From assembly GCF_014652715.1 (NCBI RefSeq), contig NZ_BMZI01000008.1, forward strand, positions 177,281 to 241,280: a stretch of DNA of 64,000 bases, in the 5' to 3' direction. The position numbers were made by a program, and so were the translations under genes. Origin of the DNA: Salinicola rhizosphaerae. GTDB lineage: Bacteria > Pseudomonadota > Gammaproteobacteria > Pseudomonadales > Halomonadaceae. Positions 9,320 to 18,441 of this stretch are shown here, piece by piece (the stretch's first letter is position 1; the number at the start of each line of letters is the position of its first letter). The notes beneath the pieces are model-generated. The model was not told where the DNA came from and did not search any database. It worked only from the letters and a program-made list of their open reading frames with translations.

Positions 9320-9866
9320 GCGCCCCCCGCTGGGTATCGTGGTGTCGAATCCAGCGCTCGACTCTTTCGGTCAGATCGCCGAGAGAGGAGTGGTCGTCGC
9401 TAGCTGGCATGTTCTCTACCATCGGGCGGTAGGGCTGGTCCGAGATCCATGCCATGGCACGCTCATCGAAACAGCGCCGCCCGGGAGGCATAGTGCGGTT
9501 GAGAAAATGGCCCCAGGCCTCGCCGCGCAGCGAGGCGACTTGCGTCCGAGGGAACGCCGCGAGCGCCGTACGCCGAAGGACCTCCGCCAGCGCCACGACC
9601 CCTTCGCCGCTGGCCAGCCGGCGATTCAGCGCGGTCAGCGCCTCGCGGCGGTAGCGATTGGCCCGCCAGCGCCGATAGCGATGCCATCCCCACCCGGCCA
9701 GCCATAGCAACACGATGCCGCCCGCCACCCACCATCCCCAGGTCTGCGGCCACCAGGCAACGGGCAGCGGCTCAGGTGGCGGCGACAGCCGATCGATCAG
9801 CTGCGACAACATCAGCGGCGGCGTGTCATTCGCCGATTGGCTGACGACGGACGCCGACTGATTCAC
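9312..9866 (-). CDS. DUF4381 domain membrane protein
   Basis: 184 aa from a GTG at 9866. That GTG overlaps the stop of the DUF58 gene (GTGA) and gives the expected short N-terminus; the longer frame to 10082 runs through DUF58 and is less likely. One membrane helix (WGWWVAGGIVLLWLAGWGWH, about residue 40-60) is followed by a basic RRWRANRYRREAL segment and a helical domain with ALAEVLRRTALAAFPR and GEAWGHFLNRT. This family is found almost only between DUF58 and BatA-like genes in MoxR loci, exactly as here. Molecular role not known. Confidence 0.8.
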   Translation of the reverse strand: MNQSASVVSQSANDTPPLMLSQLIDRLSPPPEPLPVAWWPQTWGWWVAGGIVLLWLAGWGWHRYRRWRANRYRREALTALNRRLASGEGVVALAEVLRRTALAAFPRTQVASLRGEAWGHFLNRTMPPGRRCFDERAMAWISDQPYRPMVENMPASDDHSSLGDLTERVERWIRHHDTQRGAHD

Positions 9867-10867
9867 GATGACGCCCTCCCCGGCGCGGATCGATGATCCG
9901 TGCGTCGATTCACGCCGAGCAGCCGGCGCAGCTGTACCGCGCTCTCCTCGCCGGCGGAAAGCGGCACCAGCGAGAGCCCGAAGCGCCGCTGCCACGCATC
10001 CAGCGTCTCGCGGCGTTCGCGGGAGACCCGTTCGAGGGCCTCGCGGATCCGTGCGCTGCGCGTATCCAGCAGCGCCTGCCACCGGCCGTCGGAAACGGTC
10101 TCGCGCAGGTCATCCGGCAGCTGTTCCGCCAGCACGTCGGTGACCGGGGCCAGCACGACATCGTTATGGCGACATAGCGCGCCAAGCAGCCGCTCGCTGC
10201 GCGGGCCGATCACATCGAAGTCGCTCAATACCACGACCAGGTGATCGCGACTCGCCAGCCGCGACACGGCTTCGAACACGGCATCCAGCGAGGTCGGCTC
10301 GACGGGTTCGGCATCGGCGTGGAGCGCCAGATTGGCTTCGGCTAGCGCCTGCAGAAAGCGCATCGTACCGGCACGCGAACTCGCCGGACGGCACTCCACG
10401 AGTTCGCGATCCCCCACAACGATGCCGCCGACCCGGTCATGCTGGCCAAGCACGGCAAAGGCGAGCATCGCGGCAACTTCAGCCGCGGTGACGGATTTCA
10501 TCGCATGGCGACTGCCGAAGAACATCGACTGGCGCTGGTCGACGACGATCAGCGCCGGCCGGTCGCGCTCCTCGGTAAAGACGCGCACGTGCGGTTCACC
10601 GGTACGCGCCGTCACGCGCCAGTCGATGTTGCGCACGTCATCCGACGGCAGATAGCTGCGCAGTTCGAGAAAGTCGAGCCCGCGACCGCGCAGGCGCGAG
10701 CCATGACGACCGTTGAGGACGCTGCGCGCCGGCTGTCGCGGCAGCAGGCTCAGGGTTCGCCCGACGCGCTCCAGACCGCGCAGATGGGCCAGGTCGACAT
10801 GAATGCGGCTGTCCCGGCCCTCGGCTGACGTCTCGGTGTACTTCCGGCGCAAGATGAAACGCGGCAT
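9863..10867 (-). CDS. DUF58 domain protein of a MoxR locus
   Basis: 334 aa. The reading frame opens GTG-ATG; I choose the ATG at 10867, which has a better-spaced GAGAGG upstream. The DUF58 core is visible as GRGLDFLELRSYLPSDDVRN followed by DWRVTARTGEPHVRVFTEER, and a degenerate VWA-like fold follows with ALIVVDQRQSMFFGS and HLVVVLSDFDVIG. It is soluble, with no obvious membrane helix. It lies 73 nt after the MoxR gene and overlaps the DUF4381 gene. MoxR and DUF58 genes are neighbours in many bacteria. Confidence 0.87.
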   Translation of the reverse strand: MPRFILRRKYTETSAEGRDSRIHVDLAHLRGLERVGRTLSLLPRQPARSVLNGRHGSRLRGRGLDFLELRSYLPSDDVRNIDWRVTARTGEPHVRVFTEERDRPALIVVDQRQSMFFGSRHAMKSVTAAEVAAMLAFAVLGQHDRVGGIVVGDRELVECRPASSRAGTMRFLQALAEANLALHADAEPVEPTSLDAVFEAVSRLASRDHLVVVLSDFDVIGPRSERLLGALCRHNDVVLAPVTDVLAEQLPDDLRETVSDGRWQALLDTRSARIREALERVSRERRETLDAWQRRFGLSLVPLSAGEESAVQLRRLLGVNRRTDHRSAPGRASS

Positions 10868-10940
10868 CACTCTCTCCTCTCTTCGGACTCTCCACGTGGC
10901 GGGAAAGCGCGAGAAAGTGGCGAGCCGAGCGGCGGGCGGT

Positions 10941-11936
10941 TCACGGCAGCGCCACGCTGGCCAGCAGCTGTTCGATCACGGCGTCCGGAGTCACGCCTTC
11001 GCCCTGCGCCTCGAAGCTGAGCCCCAGCCGGTGACGCAGCACATCCGGTGCCACGGCCTGCACGTCCTGCGGGTCGAGATAGTCGCGCCCCGCGAGCCAG
11101 GCATGGGCACGACCGCAGCGATCCAGCGCCAGACTCGCGCGCGGACTGGCGCCCCGCTCGATCCAGCGGCCCAGCGCCTCGCAGAGCGCAGCCGGATGGC
11201 GCGTGGCATCGACCAGATCCGCCATGTAGCGCTCGATCGGCTCGGCGACGTGCAGCGCGGCAATCTCGCGCCGGGCGTCGAAGACCGCGGCCTGAGCGAT
11301 GACGACAGGTGCGTTGGCCGGATGCGTATCCCCGGCAGCTGCCGGCGGCTGAACGGCCCGCTCCTCGCCACGTACCAACCGGATCACCTCGACCTCCTCC
11401 TCGACCGCCGGATAGTCGATCAGCACCTTCATCAGGAAACGGTCGAGTTGAGCTTCGGGCAGCGGGTAGGTGCCCTCCTGCTCGATGGGGTTCTGGGTCG
11501 CCAGCACCATGAACAGGTCCGGCAGCGCATGCGTCTTGCCGGAGACCGTCACCTGGCGCTCCTCCATCGCCTCGAGCAGCGCCGACTGCACCTTGGCCGG
11601 CGCCCGGTTGATCTCGTCGGCGAGCAGCAGGTTGGCGAACAGCGGGCCGGGGCTGAAACGGAAGATCGCGCCCTCGGCCCCCTGGTGATAGACATCGCTG
11701 CCGGTAACGTCCGAGGGCAGCAGGTCCGGGGTGAACTGGATGCGGCTGAAATCCGCCTCGAGATGGCGCGCCAGCGCCTTGATCGCACGGGTCTTGGCAA
11801 GCCCCGGCAAGCCCTCGATCAGCAGATTGCCATTTGCCAGCAGGCCGATGACCAGCCGCCGGATCACGGCCTGTTGGCCGATGATCGACTCTCCGACCGA
11901 CGCTTCGAGCGACGCGATCGCCTCGCGACAACTCAT
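10941..11936 (-). CDS. MoxR-family AAA+ ATPase
   Basis: 331 aa. AAA+ ATPase of the MoxR class, believed to act with VWA proteins in the maturation of other proteins or complexes. Visible motifs: Walker A region GLLANGNLLIEGLPGLAKTR, Walker B LLLADEINRAPAKVQSALLE, the MoxR insert EERQVTVSGKTHALPDLFMV, and sensor 1 LATQNPIEQEGTYPLPEAQ. The start overlaps the HAD phosphatase stop by 4 nt (ATGA), so it is co-translated with that gene. The partners DUF58, DUF4381, two VWA proteins, BatD-like and TPR follow directly. Confidence 0.93.
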   Translation of the reverse strand: MSCREAIASLEASVGESIIGQQAVIRRLVIGLLANGNLLIEGLPGLAKTRAIKALARHLEADFSRIQFTPDLLPSDVTGSDVYHQGAEGAIFRFSPGPLFANLLLADEINRAPAKVQSALLEAMEERQVTVSGKTHALPDLFMVLATQNPIEQEGTYPLPEAQLDRFLMKVLIDYPAVEEEVEVIRLVRGEERAVQPPAAAGDTHPANAPVVIAQAAVFDARREIAALHVAEPIERYMADLVDATRHPAALCEALGRWIERGASPRASLALDRCGRAHAWLAGRDYLDPQDVQAVAPDVLRHRLGLSFEAQGEGVTPDAVIEQLLASVALP

Positions 11937-12946
11937 GGCGTGGCGTCCGACGCCGGACTTGCTTGCAGGTCCGGGGCGTAGATCGTGCGCCAGTCGGCGG
12001 CCATATCGACCACGACCCAGTCTCGGCTCGCCGCCTCGTCGAGTCCCTGATCCAGCTTGCCGATGGCGCTCTCCCGGTCGTAGGCGACCTCGCGCGTGTC
12101 GTCGGTATGGTGGATCAGCACGCCGAGCCGGGGACCCTCGCCCTCGGTGGCCCAGATCATCATCGGCACGTCGCCATCCGAGTTGCCCACGGCCATGGCC
12201 GGTCGCACTCCCAGTGTGCGCTGAATGGTGATCGGCTTGCCGTCGCCATCATCCAGAAAGGCAATATCGCCGCGCTTGATGAGTGCAAGACGATCCCCCT
12301 CTCGAGACACTTCCAGATTGCCGGTGCTGCCGATCACGTTCTGCGTCGGAATGCCGTAGACGTCTTCGGCGAACACGCGCATGAAATCGATGCCGCCGCC
12401 GGAGACGATATAGGTCGTGTAGCCGGAATCGCGCAGATAGCTGAGCAGCTCCAGCATCGGCTGGAAGACCATCTCGGTATAGGCAAGCCCCTTATCGGGG
12501 TGGCGCGCCTTGGCCAGCCAATCGGCGACATCGGCCTGGAAAGCCTCGACCGACAGGCCGGAATGACTGACGTCGAGAATCTCGAGCAGCGCTTCATTGC
12601 CGCCTTCGAGGATCGCTGCCAGATCACGCTCGTTTACGGCGGTCTGTAAAGCCGGGCTAAGCGTATCGGCTGGCGCGTTCTCGGCGCGGTCGAGCGCATA
12701 GGCGAGCTGAAAATAGTAGGGCTGCTCCGACCAGAGCGTGCCATCGTTATCGAACACGGCAATGCGTCGGGACTCGGGCAGGTAGCTATCGCTCTCCGGA
12801 TCGGTGGTCGTCTTCACGAAATCGATAATGGCGCTTTTGTTGTCGCCCGATGCCCAAGAGGGCAAGGGATCGGCAAGCGCCAGCGGTATCATCAGCATGG
12901 TCAGACTGAGCAAGGCAAGGTGAAAAACCAGGCGTTTCATCAGCAT
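11933..12946 (-). CDS. Exported HAD-superfamily phosphatase
   Basis: 337 aa. Start at the ATG at 12946, 5 nt after AGGAG; the frame itself stays open to 13030. A signal peptide (residues 1 to about 25, LLSLTMLMIPLALADP) directs it to the periplasm. HAD motifs: motif I VFDNDGTLW (nucleophile and acid-base Asp), motif II IVSGGG, and motif IV AVGNSDGDVPM. The cap inserted after motif I resembles SerB/PchP-like phosphatases. The substrate is unknown. It sits between the sulfatase and MoxR genes, so it may act on products of the sulfatase; this link is inference from position only. Confidence 0.85.
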   Translation of the reverse strand: MLMKRLVFHLALLSLTMLMIPLALADPLPSWASGDNKSAIIDFVKTTTDPESDSYLPESRRIAVFDNDGTLWSEQPYYFQLAYALDRAENAPADTLSPALQTAVNERDLAAILEGGNEALLEILDVSHSGLSVEAFQADVADWLAKARHPDKGLAYTEMVFQPMLELLSYLRDSGYTTYIVSGGGIDFMRVFAEDVYGIPTQNVIGSTGNLEVSREGDRLALIKRGDIAFLDDGDGKPITIQRTLGVRPAMAVGNSDGDVPMMIWATEGEGPRLGVLIHHTDDTREVAYDRESAIGKLDQGLDEAASRDWVVVDMAADWRTIYAPDLQASPASDATP

Positions 12947-13061
12947 CGTGACTCCTATCATGCCTCGTTGCGTGTGAGTCGGTGCCGGACGTGACACGCA
13001 ACGAGATTTCATGATTTCAGGCTCGGGCAAGCGCCTCCATGCACCCGCCCGAAGCGTGCCG

Positions 13062-14684
13062 TTATTGGGACAGAGGCTCCTGCAGGGTCTCCATCACCTT
13101 GTCCAGATTGAAGCTGGCGGCTTCCTGACGCGGCGGGAACTCGCGGAACGTTTCAAGGAAGTTCGCGACGTAGGCCTGCGCCGGCACCAGCATGAAGGCG
13201 TGGTCGAGCAGCCAGTCGTAGTAGGTGTTGGAGGTAATCTGCGCGCGCTCGTAGGGGTCGCGGCGTAGGTTGAAGATGCGCGGCACGCGCAGCGGTGTGA
13301 ACGGGTTGGCCCAGGTTTCCAGCGTGCCTTCGGCGCGCTGCTCCATGAATACGAGCTTCCAGTCACCGTAGCGCAGCGCCATCAAGTCGCCGTCGTCCGA
13401 GAAATAGAAGATCTCGCGTCGAGGCGTCTCGTCCGTCTCGCCGGTCAGATAAGGCAAGAAATCATAGCCGTCGAGATGAACGTTGTACTCGCGGCCGATC
13501 GCCTGCACGCCGCCCTCCAGCAGCTCCTGCTTGATGTTGGGATCGCCGGCGGCATGCAGAAAGGTCGGCAGCCAATCCATGTGGTGCATGACCTGGTTGG
13601 AGATCGTATCCGCCTCGATGTGCCCCGGCCAGCGCACCATGGCGGGTACGCGCCAGCCGCCCTCCCAGTTGGTGTTCTTCTCCCCGCGGAACGGCGTCAT
13701 ACCCGCATCCGGCCAGGAGTTCATGTGTGGCCCGTTGTCGGTGGAGTAGAACAGGATGGTGTTGTCGGCGATACCCAGCTCATCGAGCTTGTCGAGGAAG
13801 AGCCCGACATGGCGATCGTGCTCGACCATGCCGTCGGCGTACTCGTTCTGGCCCGAAATCCCCCGCAGCGAATCCTTCACGTGGGTTCTAAAGTGCATGC
13901 GGGTGGCGTTCCACCAGACGAACCAAGGCTGGCTGGCCTGCGTCTTGCGTTCGATGAAGTCGAGTGCGGCAGCCGAGGTCTCGTCGTCGACGGTCTCCAT
14001 GCGCTTGCGCGTCAGCGGGCCTGTGTCCTCGATCTCGCCGTCCGCCGTGGAGCGCACCACGCCACGCGGACCGAAGGCCTCACGGAAGGTGCGTCCATCT
14101 GGCAGCTCCATGTCGCCCGGATAGTCGGGCAGCTCCGGCTCCTCTTCGGCGTTCAAGTGGTAAAGGTTGCCGAAGAACTCGTCGAAACCGTTGTTGGTGG
14201 GCAGCATCTCGTCGCGATCGCCCAGATGGTTCTTGCCGAACTGGCCGGTGGCATACCCCTGCGCCTTCAACAAGCCGGCGATGGTCGGGTCCTCGATACT
14301 CATCCCTTCCGCCGCGCCCGGCATGCCGACCTTGGAGAGCCCGGTGCGGAAGACGCTCTGACCGGTGATGAACGACGAGCGCCCAGCGGTACAGGACTGT
14401 TCACCGTAGTAGTCGGTGAACATCATCCCCTCGTTGGCGATGCGGTCGATATTGGGTGTCTGGTAGCCCATCAGGCCGCGGGTATAGGCGGAGATATTGG
14501 ACTGGCCGATATCGTCCCCCCACAGCACGAGGATGTTGGGCTTGGATGCGTCGCCGTTCGTCGACTGGCCTTGCGTTTCCTGCGCGAGCACCGCCGCGCC
14601 CGGTAGTGCCAGCGCGACGGCCAGCGCCGCCGACATGACGGCAGCACGGTGGCGCGGAAAGCGTTGTCGTTGCATGGATTCCAT
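13062..14684 (-). CDS. Secreted type I sulfatase (arylsulfatase family)
   Basis: 540 aa, hydrolysing sulfate esters in the periplasm or outside. The ATG at 14684 is 7 nt after AGGAGA. Signal peptide residues 1 to about 35 (ALALPGAAVLAQ). The alkaline-phosphatase-like core starts with PNILVLWGDDIGQSN, which gives metal-binding Asp residues, and the formylglycine site is Cys98-Thr-Ala-Gly-Arg102 in GEQSCTAGRSSFITGQ, a CxAxR variant of the usual CxPxR. Other active-site elements are FGKNHLGDRDEMLP and YSTDNGPHMNSW. The FGE encoded 9 kb downstream on the same strand is its probable maturase. Substrate unknown; the closest named group is the arylsulfatase A class. Confidence 0.92.
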   Translation of the reverse strand: MESMQRQRFPRHRAAVMSAALAVALALPGAAVLAQETQGQSTNGDASKPNILVLWGDDIGQSNISAYTRGLMGYQTPNIDRIANEGMMFTDYYGEQSCTAGRSSFITGQSVFRTGLSKVGMPGAAEGMSIEDPTIAGLLKAQGYATGQFGKNHLGDRDEMLPTNNGFDEFFGNLYHLNAEEEPELPDYPGDMELPDGRTFREAFGPRGVVRSTADGEIEDTGPLTRKRMETVDDETSAAALDFIERKTQASQPWFVWWNATRMHFRTHVKDSLRGISGQNEYADGMVEHDRHVGLFLDKLDELGIADNTILFYSTDNGPHMNSWPDAGMTPFRGEKNTNWEGGWRVPAMVRWPGHIEADTISNQVMHHMDWLPTFLHAAGDPNIKQELLEGGVQAIGREYNVHLDGYDFLPYLTGETDETPRREIFYFSDDGDLMALRYGDWKLVFMEQRAEGTLETWANPFTPLRVPRIFNLRRDPYERAQITSNTYYDWLLDHAFMLVPAQAYVANFLETFREFPPRQEAASFNLDKVMETLQEPLSQ

Positions 14685-14886
14685 CGAACAATCTCCTGAC
14701 AATGATGCATTGATGAAGATGCCGCTTGGGTTACCTGCCGTTCGATGACACGGAGCTGACCCCTGTCACGACCGGCCTCTCCTGCTCTTGCGTTAACGGT
14801 TCACCGTTTCTGTCGTTGTCGTTCATGGTCACGCCCCGATTCGCGTCGGGATCTTGTTTCACGCTGACGCCGGGCCGGGCCCACCA

Positions 14887-16254
14887 TCAGAACGTCCACC
14901 TCACGCCGCCGCCGATCACGTGGAGATATGCGCTGGAATACTCGCCACTGACGCGACGGCCGGAGAGATTCTGGGTCTGGTCGACATCCATGTCGCCGAG
15001 GTAGACGAAGGTGTAGTTGAGGGTGAGATCGAGACTCTCGTCCCAGCGGTAATTGAGCCCGGTCGCGAGCCGCCAGGCTTCGTTCATCGGGTTGTCGAGG
15101 GTGCGGTCGGCGTCTTTCACCGCCGAGCTGTCGTAGGCAATGCCCAGGTTCCAGCGCAGGTCACGGTGAATCTGGCGCTGGGCGCCGAGCGAGACGTGCC
15201 AGGTGTCCTGATAGTGGCGATCCGCTCGTGCCGAGGCACTGCCCGGCGCGGCGTCGAGCTCTACGGCGACATCGCCGAACTCCGACCAGTTCTGCCAGCC
15301 GATACTGCCCATGACGGCCCACTCGTCGCTGATGCGATGGAAAACACTCGCCGTCACCGTCTCGGGGATCCGCAGCCCCAAACCGACACGATTGATCGCG
15401 ATCTGCTCAATGGCCGTGTCCAGGGCTGGATTGTCGATCCCACGAAAATCCGGCCGGTCCTCGAAATCGAGATCGACCTTGCTGGTGTAGGCGATGCCGA
15501 AACGGGTGAATTCGTCCAGTTCGTAAAGCGCACCAAAATTCCAGCCCCAGGCGGTATCGTGATCTTCATATTCCATCTGGCCATCGGCGTAGCCGCTCGC
15601 CCCGCCGACGTTGTTGTTCACCGCGGATTCGGTGCGGTAATTGCCGTAGACGAGCCGCGGCCCGATACCGAGCGAGAGCTGCGGCGTGAGACGGTAGGCA
15701 AAGGTAGGTTGCAGCGAGGCGGCAACGATGGAGGTTTCCTGCACCACGTAGCGCCCGGCCCAGTCGTTGTCGTAATCGAGCCCCAGGCCGAAGTTGCCGT
15801 AAAGGCCAAGGCCAATGGCGGAGCGTTCATCCAGCTGATGGCTGATGAATAGACTCGGGCCGGGCGTCGGCACCATGGCGTTATCGCCATCGCCGCCGCT
15901 GGTCGTCGTGTTGCCATCCGGATCGAAATCGATGCGCCCGACGATCAGCTGCCCGCCCACGTAGAGCTGATTGCCGGTCAGCCGGACGATGCCGGCAGGA
16001 TTGGTCATCATCACGCTGGGATCCATCGCGCGAGCAGCGGCACCGGCATTGGCGAGACCGCTGTCTTCCTGGCCAGCTTCGTAGAGCAAAATGCCGCCGG
16101 CTTCGGCGACTGCGCTGTAACCTGTCAGCGCGCCACTTCCGATCAGCGCTATGACCAAGGCCCGTGGAAAGCGAACGTCCTGGCGGCCAGACGACTCGGG
16201 CGCTGACGAGCTCGCCCGCCGCGAGCCCCACCCCATGATCCGAGCGTGATCCAT
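14887..16254 (-). CDS. FadL/OmpP1/TodX-family outer-membrane transporter
   Basis: 455 aa. Outer-membrane beta-barrel for hydrophobic substrates. After a signal region (about residues 29-52) the mature N-terminus GGILLYEAGQEDSGLANAGA and the block AARAMDPSVMMTNPAGIVRL are characteristic of the FadL family. The C-terminus ends in VIGGGVRWTF, with the terminal Phe expected for BAM-inserted barrels. The first 30 residues look odd for a signal, so the true start may be an internal codon such as the ATG encoding Met7. It lies 200 bp upstream of the sulfatase and may import its substrate or products (inference). Confidence 0.85.
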   Translation of the reverse strand: MDHARIMGWGSRRASSSAPESSGRQDVRFPRALVIALIGSGALTGYSAVAEAGGILLYEAGQEDSGLANAGAAARAMDPSVMMTNPAGIVRLTGNQLYVGGQLIVGRIDFDPDGNTTTSGGDGDNAMVPTPGPSLFISHQLDERSAIGLGLYGNFGLGLDYDNDWAGRYVVQETSIVAASLQPTFAYRLTPQLSLGIGPRLVYGNYRTESAVNNNVGGASGYADGQMEYEDHDTAWGWNFGALYELDEFTRFGIAYTSKVDLDFEDRPDFRGIDNPALDTAIEQIAINRVGLGLRIPETVTASVFHRISDEWAVMGSIGWQNWSEFGDVAVELDAAPGSASARADRHYQDTWHVSLGAQRQIHRDLRWNLGIAYDSSAVKDADRTLDNPMNEAWRLATGLNYRWDESLDLTLNYTFVYLGDMDVDQTQNLSGRRVSGEYSSAYLHVIGGGVRWTF

Positions 16255-16338
16255 GTCCCCTGCCCCGCTTCTATGAGAGGTTCTTTATTGGTGAGAGATG
16301 CTTTGTTTACGAGAAATGCTTTGTCTATGAGCAGCTCT

Positions 16339-17151
16339 TTACTGTGGAAACAGCAACGTGGCGATGAGGCGCACGCCCCAGCCTTCCGGCCCGCTTTCGG
16401 GCTGCTCCGCCCAGTAGCGAATGCCGCCGCCGAAGCTAACCGGTTGCGCGCCGAGCGACGTCAGTTTGGTGACGAAGGCGTTGATCGGCACCGACCATTG
16501 GCTGGCTTCCCAGTCGTAGGTCGATTCGGTGTTCATGCCGTAGGTCCAGGCATCGGCCGTGGTGTAGGAGGCAAACGGCTGCACAAAGGTGCTGTTGATA
16601 TCGGGACGACCGCTCTCTCCGGCGACATCCCAGATATGGTTGGCGAGCAGGCCGGTCGTCCAGGGACCTGACTGACGCAGCACGACACCGGTCGGCCCCG
16701 CGCCCCATTTGTCGCTGCCGAGGGTATTTTCACTGGCGGTGGGCAGCAGAAACACGGGGCCGGCGCCCCAGATCAGACCGGAGGCCGTCGGCGCCTTGGG
16801 CGAGAAGAACAGGCTCTGCACCACGTCGCCGGTGCCGAACTGGCTACCCTGGCCGGGAACGACATCGTCCTGACTGACGATCGGCAGGATGGTGCGACTG
16901 ATCAGGTTCCAGTCTCGGGAAATACCGAAGGGAATGACCGGCTGGATATTGAGCAGGAAGCGCTCGCCGCGTCCGTCGCTTCCCAGATCCTCGTCATAGT
17001 TCAGTTGGAAAGGCACGCTGATCAAATTGGCGACAGGATTGGAGAGCTGTTTGGCAAGGTCGGCATCATCGGCAGCGAAAGCCGCACCACCGGCAAACAG
17101 CAGCAGTGGCAGAACCGCGCGGCCTATGACAGAAGCGGTCGTGGATAGCAT
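16339..17151 (-). CDS. Predicted outer-membrane transporter barrel (neuromedin U-like)
   Basis: 270 aa with signal peptide (AVLPLLLFAGGAAFAADDAD; cleavage near residue 26). The mature protein has alternating beta strands and blocks such as LSNPVANLISVPFQLNYDED, GDVVQSLFFSPKAPT and GAGPVFLLPTASENTLGSDK, which mark the family usually annotated as transporter or neuromedin U, thought to be outer-membrane barrels. It ends LIATLLFPQ. It is the first gene of the colinear minus-strand cluster that continues to the FGE, behind a 390-bp AT-rich leader. Substrate unknown. Confidence 0.75.
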   Translation of the reverse strand: MLSTTASVIGRAVLPLLLFAGGAAFAADDADLAKQLSNPVANLISVPFQLNYDEDLGSDGRGERFLLNIQPVIPFGISRDWNLISRTILPIVSQDDVVPGQGSQFGTGDVVQSLFFSPKAPTASGLIWGAGPVFLLPTASENTLGSDKWGAGPTGVVLRQSGPWTTGLLANHIWDVAGESGRPDINSTFVQPFASYTTADAWTYGMNTESTYDWEASQWSVPINAFVTKLTSLGAQPVSFGGGIRYWAEQPESGPEGWGVRLIATLLFPQ

Positions 17152-17541
17152 GGCGTTCCCTTCAAAGAAGCGGCCGCCGAATTGAAATTAAGAGCTCTAG
17201 AAATGATCCAATGCGTCGGCGGCTATTCATTTATGAACAGCGCCCACGACGTTAGCAAATGCCGCTTTGAAATATTTTGTATTGATGCCTACCAGTAACA
17301 TTTCACAATCAAAAATAGTGGCTAATAATATTTAAACATTACGCACAAACCCGAACAATTTCAAAGCTCACACAAAAACACATAGAACCGAACCTCACCA
17401 AAAACCTCCCCGCTTCAACAATCAGCTTTGAAAACCATCGCTACCCAACCACCCCGAATTAAAATTCATTCAATAGACTACAGAAAGCATGATCTCATCC
17501 AAAAGTTTGATAAACCCACTTTTCTCGGCACACTAAAAAGT
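17152..17541. other. AT-rich intergenic leader of the sulfatase cluster
   Basis: About 390 bp without a gene and clearly lower in GC than its surroundings. It lies between the start of the transporter gene (minus) and the terminator of the lipoprotein gene. It is the most likely place for the promoter and regulator sites of the 3.5-17.2 kb cluster. I cannot name an operator. Confidence 0.5.
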
Positions 17542-17568
17542 AAAGGCCGCTAAAATTTAGCGGCCTTT
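17542..17568 (-). terminator. Intrinsic terminator after the lipoprotein gene
   Basis: Perfect inverted repeat AAAGGCCGCTAAA / TTTAGCGGCCTTT about a single central base (13-bp arms). On the minus strand the hairpin is followed by TTTACTTTTTAG, so it ends transcription of the gene at 17594-18082. Confidence 0.85.
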
Positions 17569-17593
17569 ATTGCTTATCGAATTACCGTCATCT

Positions 17594-18082
17594 TTATGGA
17601 TCGATCCGCATCATCACCATCTGTGCGCCACGATCGTTCTCGAAGCTCTTCAACGTCAGCACCGGGCTTCCGGAACTCCCCCGGAAATCGATGGCGCCAT
17701 CTTCAGCTGGGGCAGAAGCCCAGCTCGACCCAAGGCACTGCCCGATGCCATCGGTGGCCGCTTCCAGTTGCGACTCCCCCGCGTCGGATTCGACGCGCCC
17801 AGAGCAGGTGTAATAAGTTGGCCCGCTAGCGGAAACGATTGAGCAGGCGTTGTTAAAGGCCTGGGTCGAGGTATTCCAGATCTGGCCGTAACGCGTCGTC
17901 CGAGAGCCACGTTTGATATCATCGAACCCGTTATCCGCACTAGCGATTGCCTTTTTCAAGTCATCGCAGTTCAGATACGTGGTGACCGAATCCTGAACCG
18001 GACCGCCGCTGGCGCAAGCTCCTAGCATCAGCAATGTGGCGCCGCCCAGCAGACCTTTTCCTATCATCGACGTTTGTCGCAT
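17594..18082 (-). CDS. Lipoprotein of unknown function
   Basis: 162 aa from the ATG at 18082, which follows AAGGGGGTAAT. The signal peptide ends in a clear lipobox (LLMLGAC, Cys about residue 24), so the protein should be lipid-anchored. The mature part has five further Cys residues, in LNCDDLKKAI, NACSIV, YYTCSGRV and GQCLGS, suggesting disulfides in the periplasm. I do not recognise the family. It is monocistronic, with its own terminator directly downstream. Confidence 0.7.
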   Translation of the reverse strand: MRQTSMIGKGLLGGATLLMLGACASGGPVQDSVTTYLNCDDLKKAIASADNGFDDIKRGSRTTRYGQIWNTSTQAFNNACSIVSASGPTYYTCSGRVESDAGESQLEAATDGIGQCLGSSWASAPAEDGAIDFRGSSGSPVLTLKSFENDRGAQMVMMRIDP

Positions 18083-18441
18083 ATTACCCCCTTCCCTTGA
18101 ATCACTACTGCCCATCAACCGCGGCCGCCATGTGTAACGACCCCGACCATTACCATTCCAACACTGTACTGCTTAATATTTACTGGCCAATGATTTATTG
18201 GCCAATTTTTTGCCAGCCAATGTGGCACGGACATCCGATCAAGATTGTAGTCGTCTCAGAGTAGGTCAGCGGTATGGCGACGGGAAGGTGGATTCAGCGA
18301 ATGATTGCCGCTCGAGAGCAGCATGCACTTTCCGGTCAGGCACCCGCTGGCAAAAGAGGCAGAAAACTGGCGTTCTGGACAGCCGCCCAGTATGGTCTGA
18401 CTCCTCAGAAAGCCGGGATTTCCGACTCAAGGACGAATGGC
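18083..18441. other. Divergent intergenic region with TGGCCAAT repeats
   Basis: Separates the lipoprotein gene (minus) from the MipA-like gene (plus) and should hold both promoters. An AT-rich block at 18175-18220 contains TGGCCAAT at 18184 and the palindrome ATTGGCCAAT at 18197-18206, then CAGCCAATG. The spaced repeats look like a regulator site, but no known operator is recognised. Confidence 0.4.

Noticed and set aside
10867-11931. Minus-strand frame of 354 codons overlapping MoxR
   Set aside because: Same strand but shifted frame relative to MoxR; Gly/Ala/Arg-rich without motifs.
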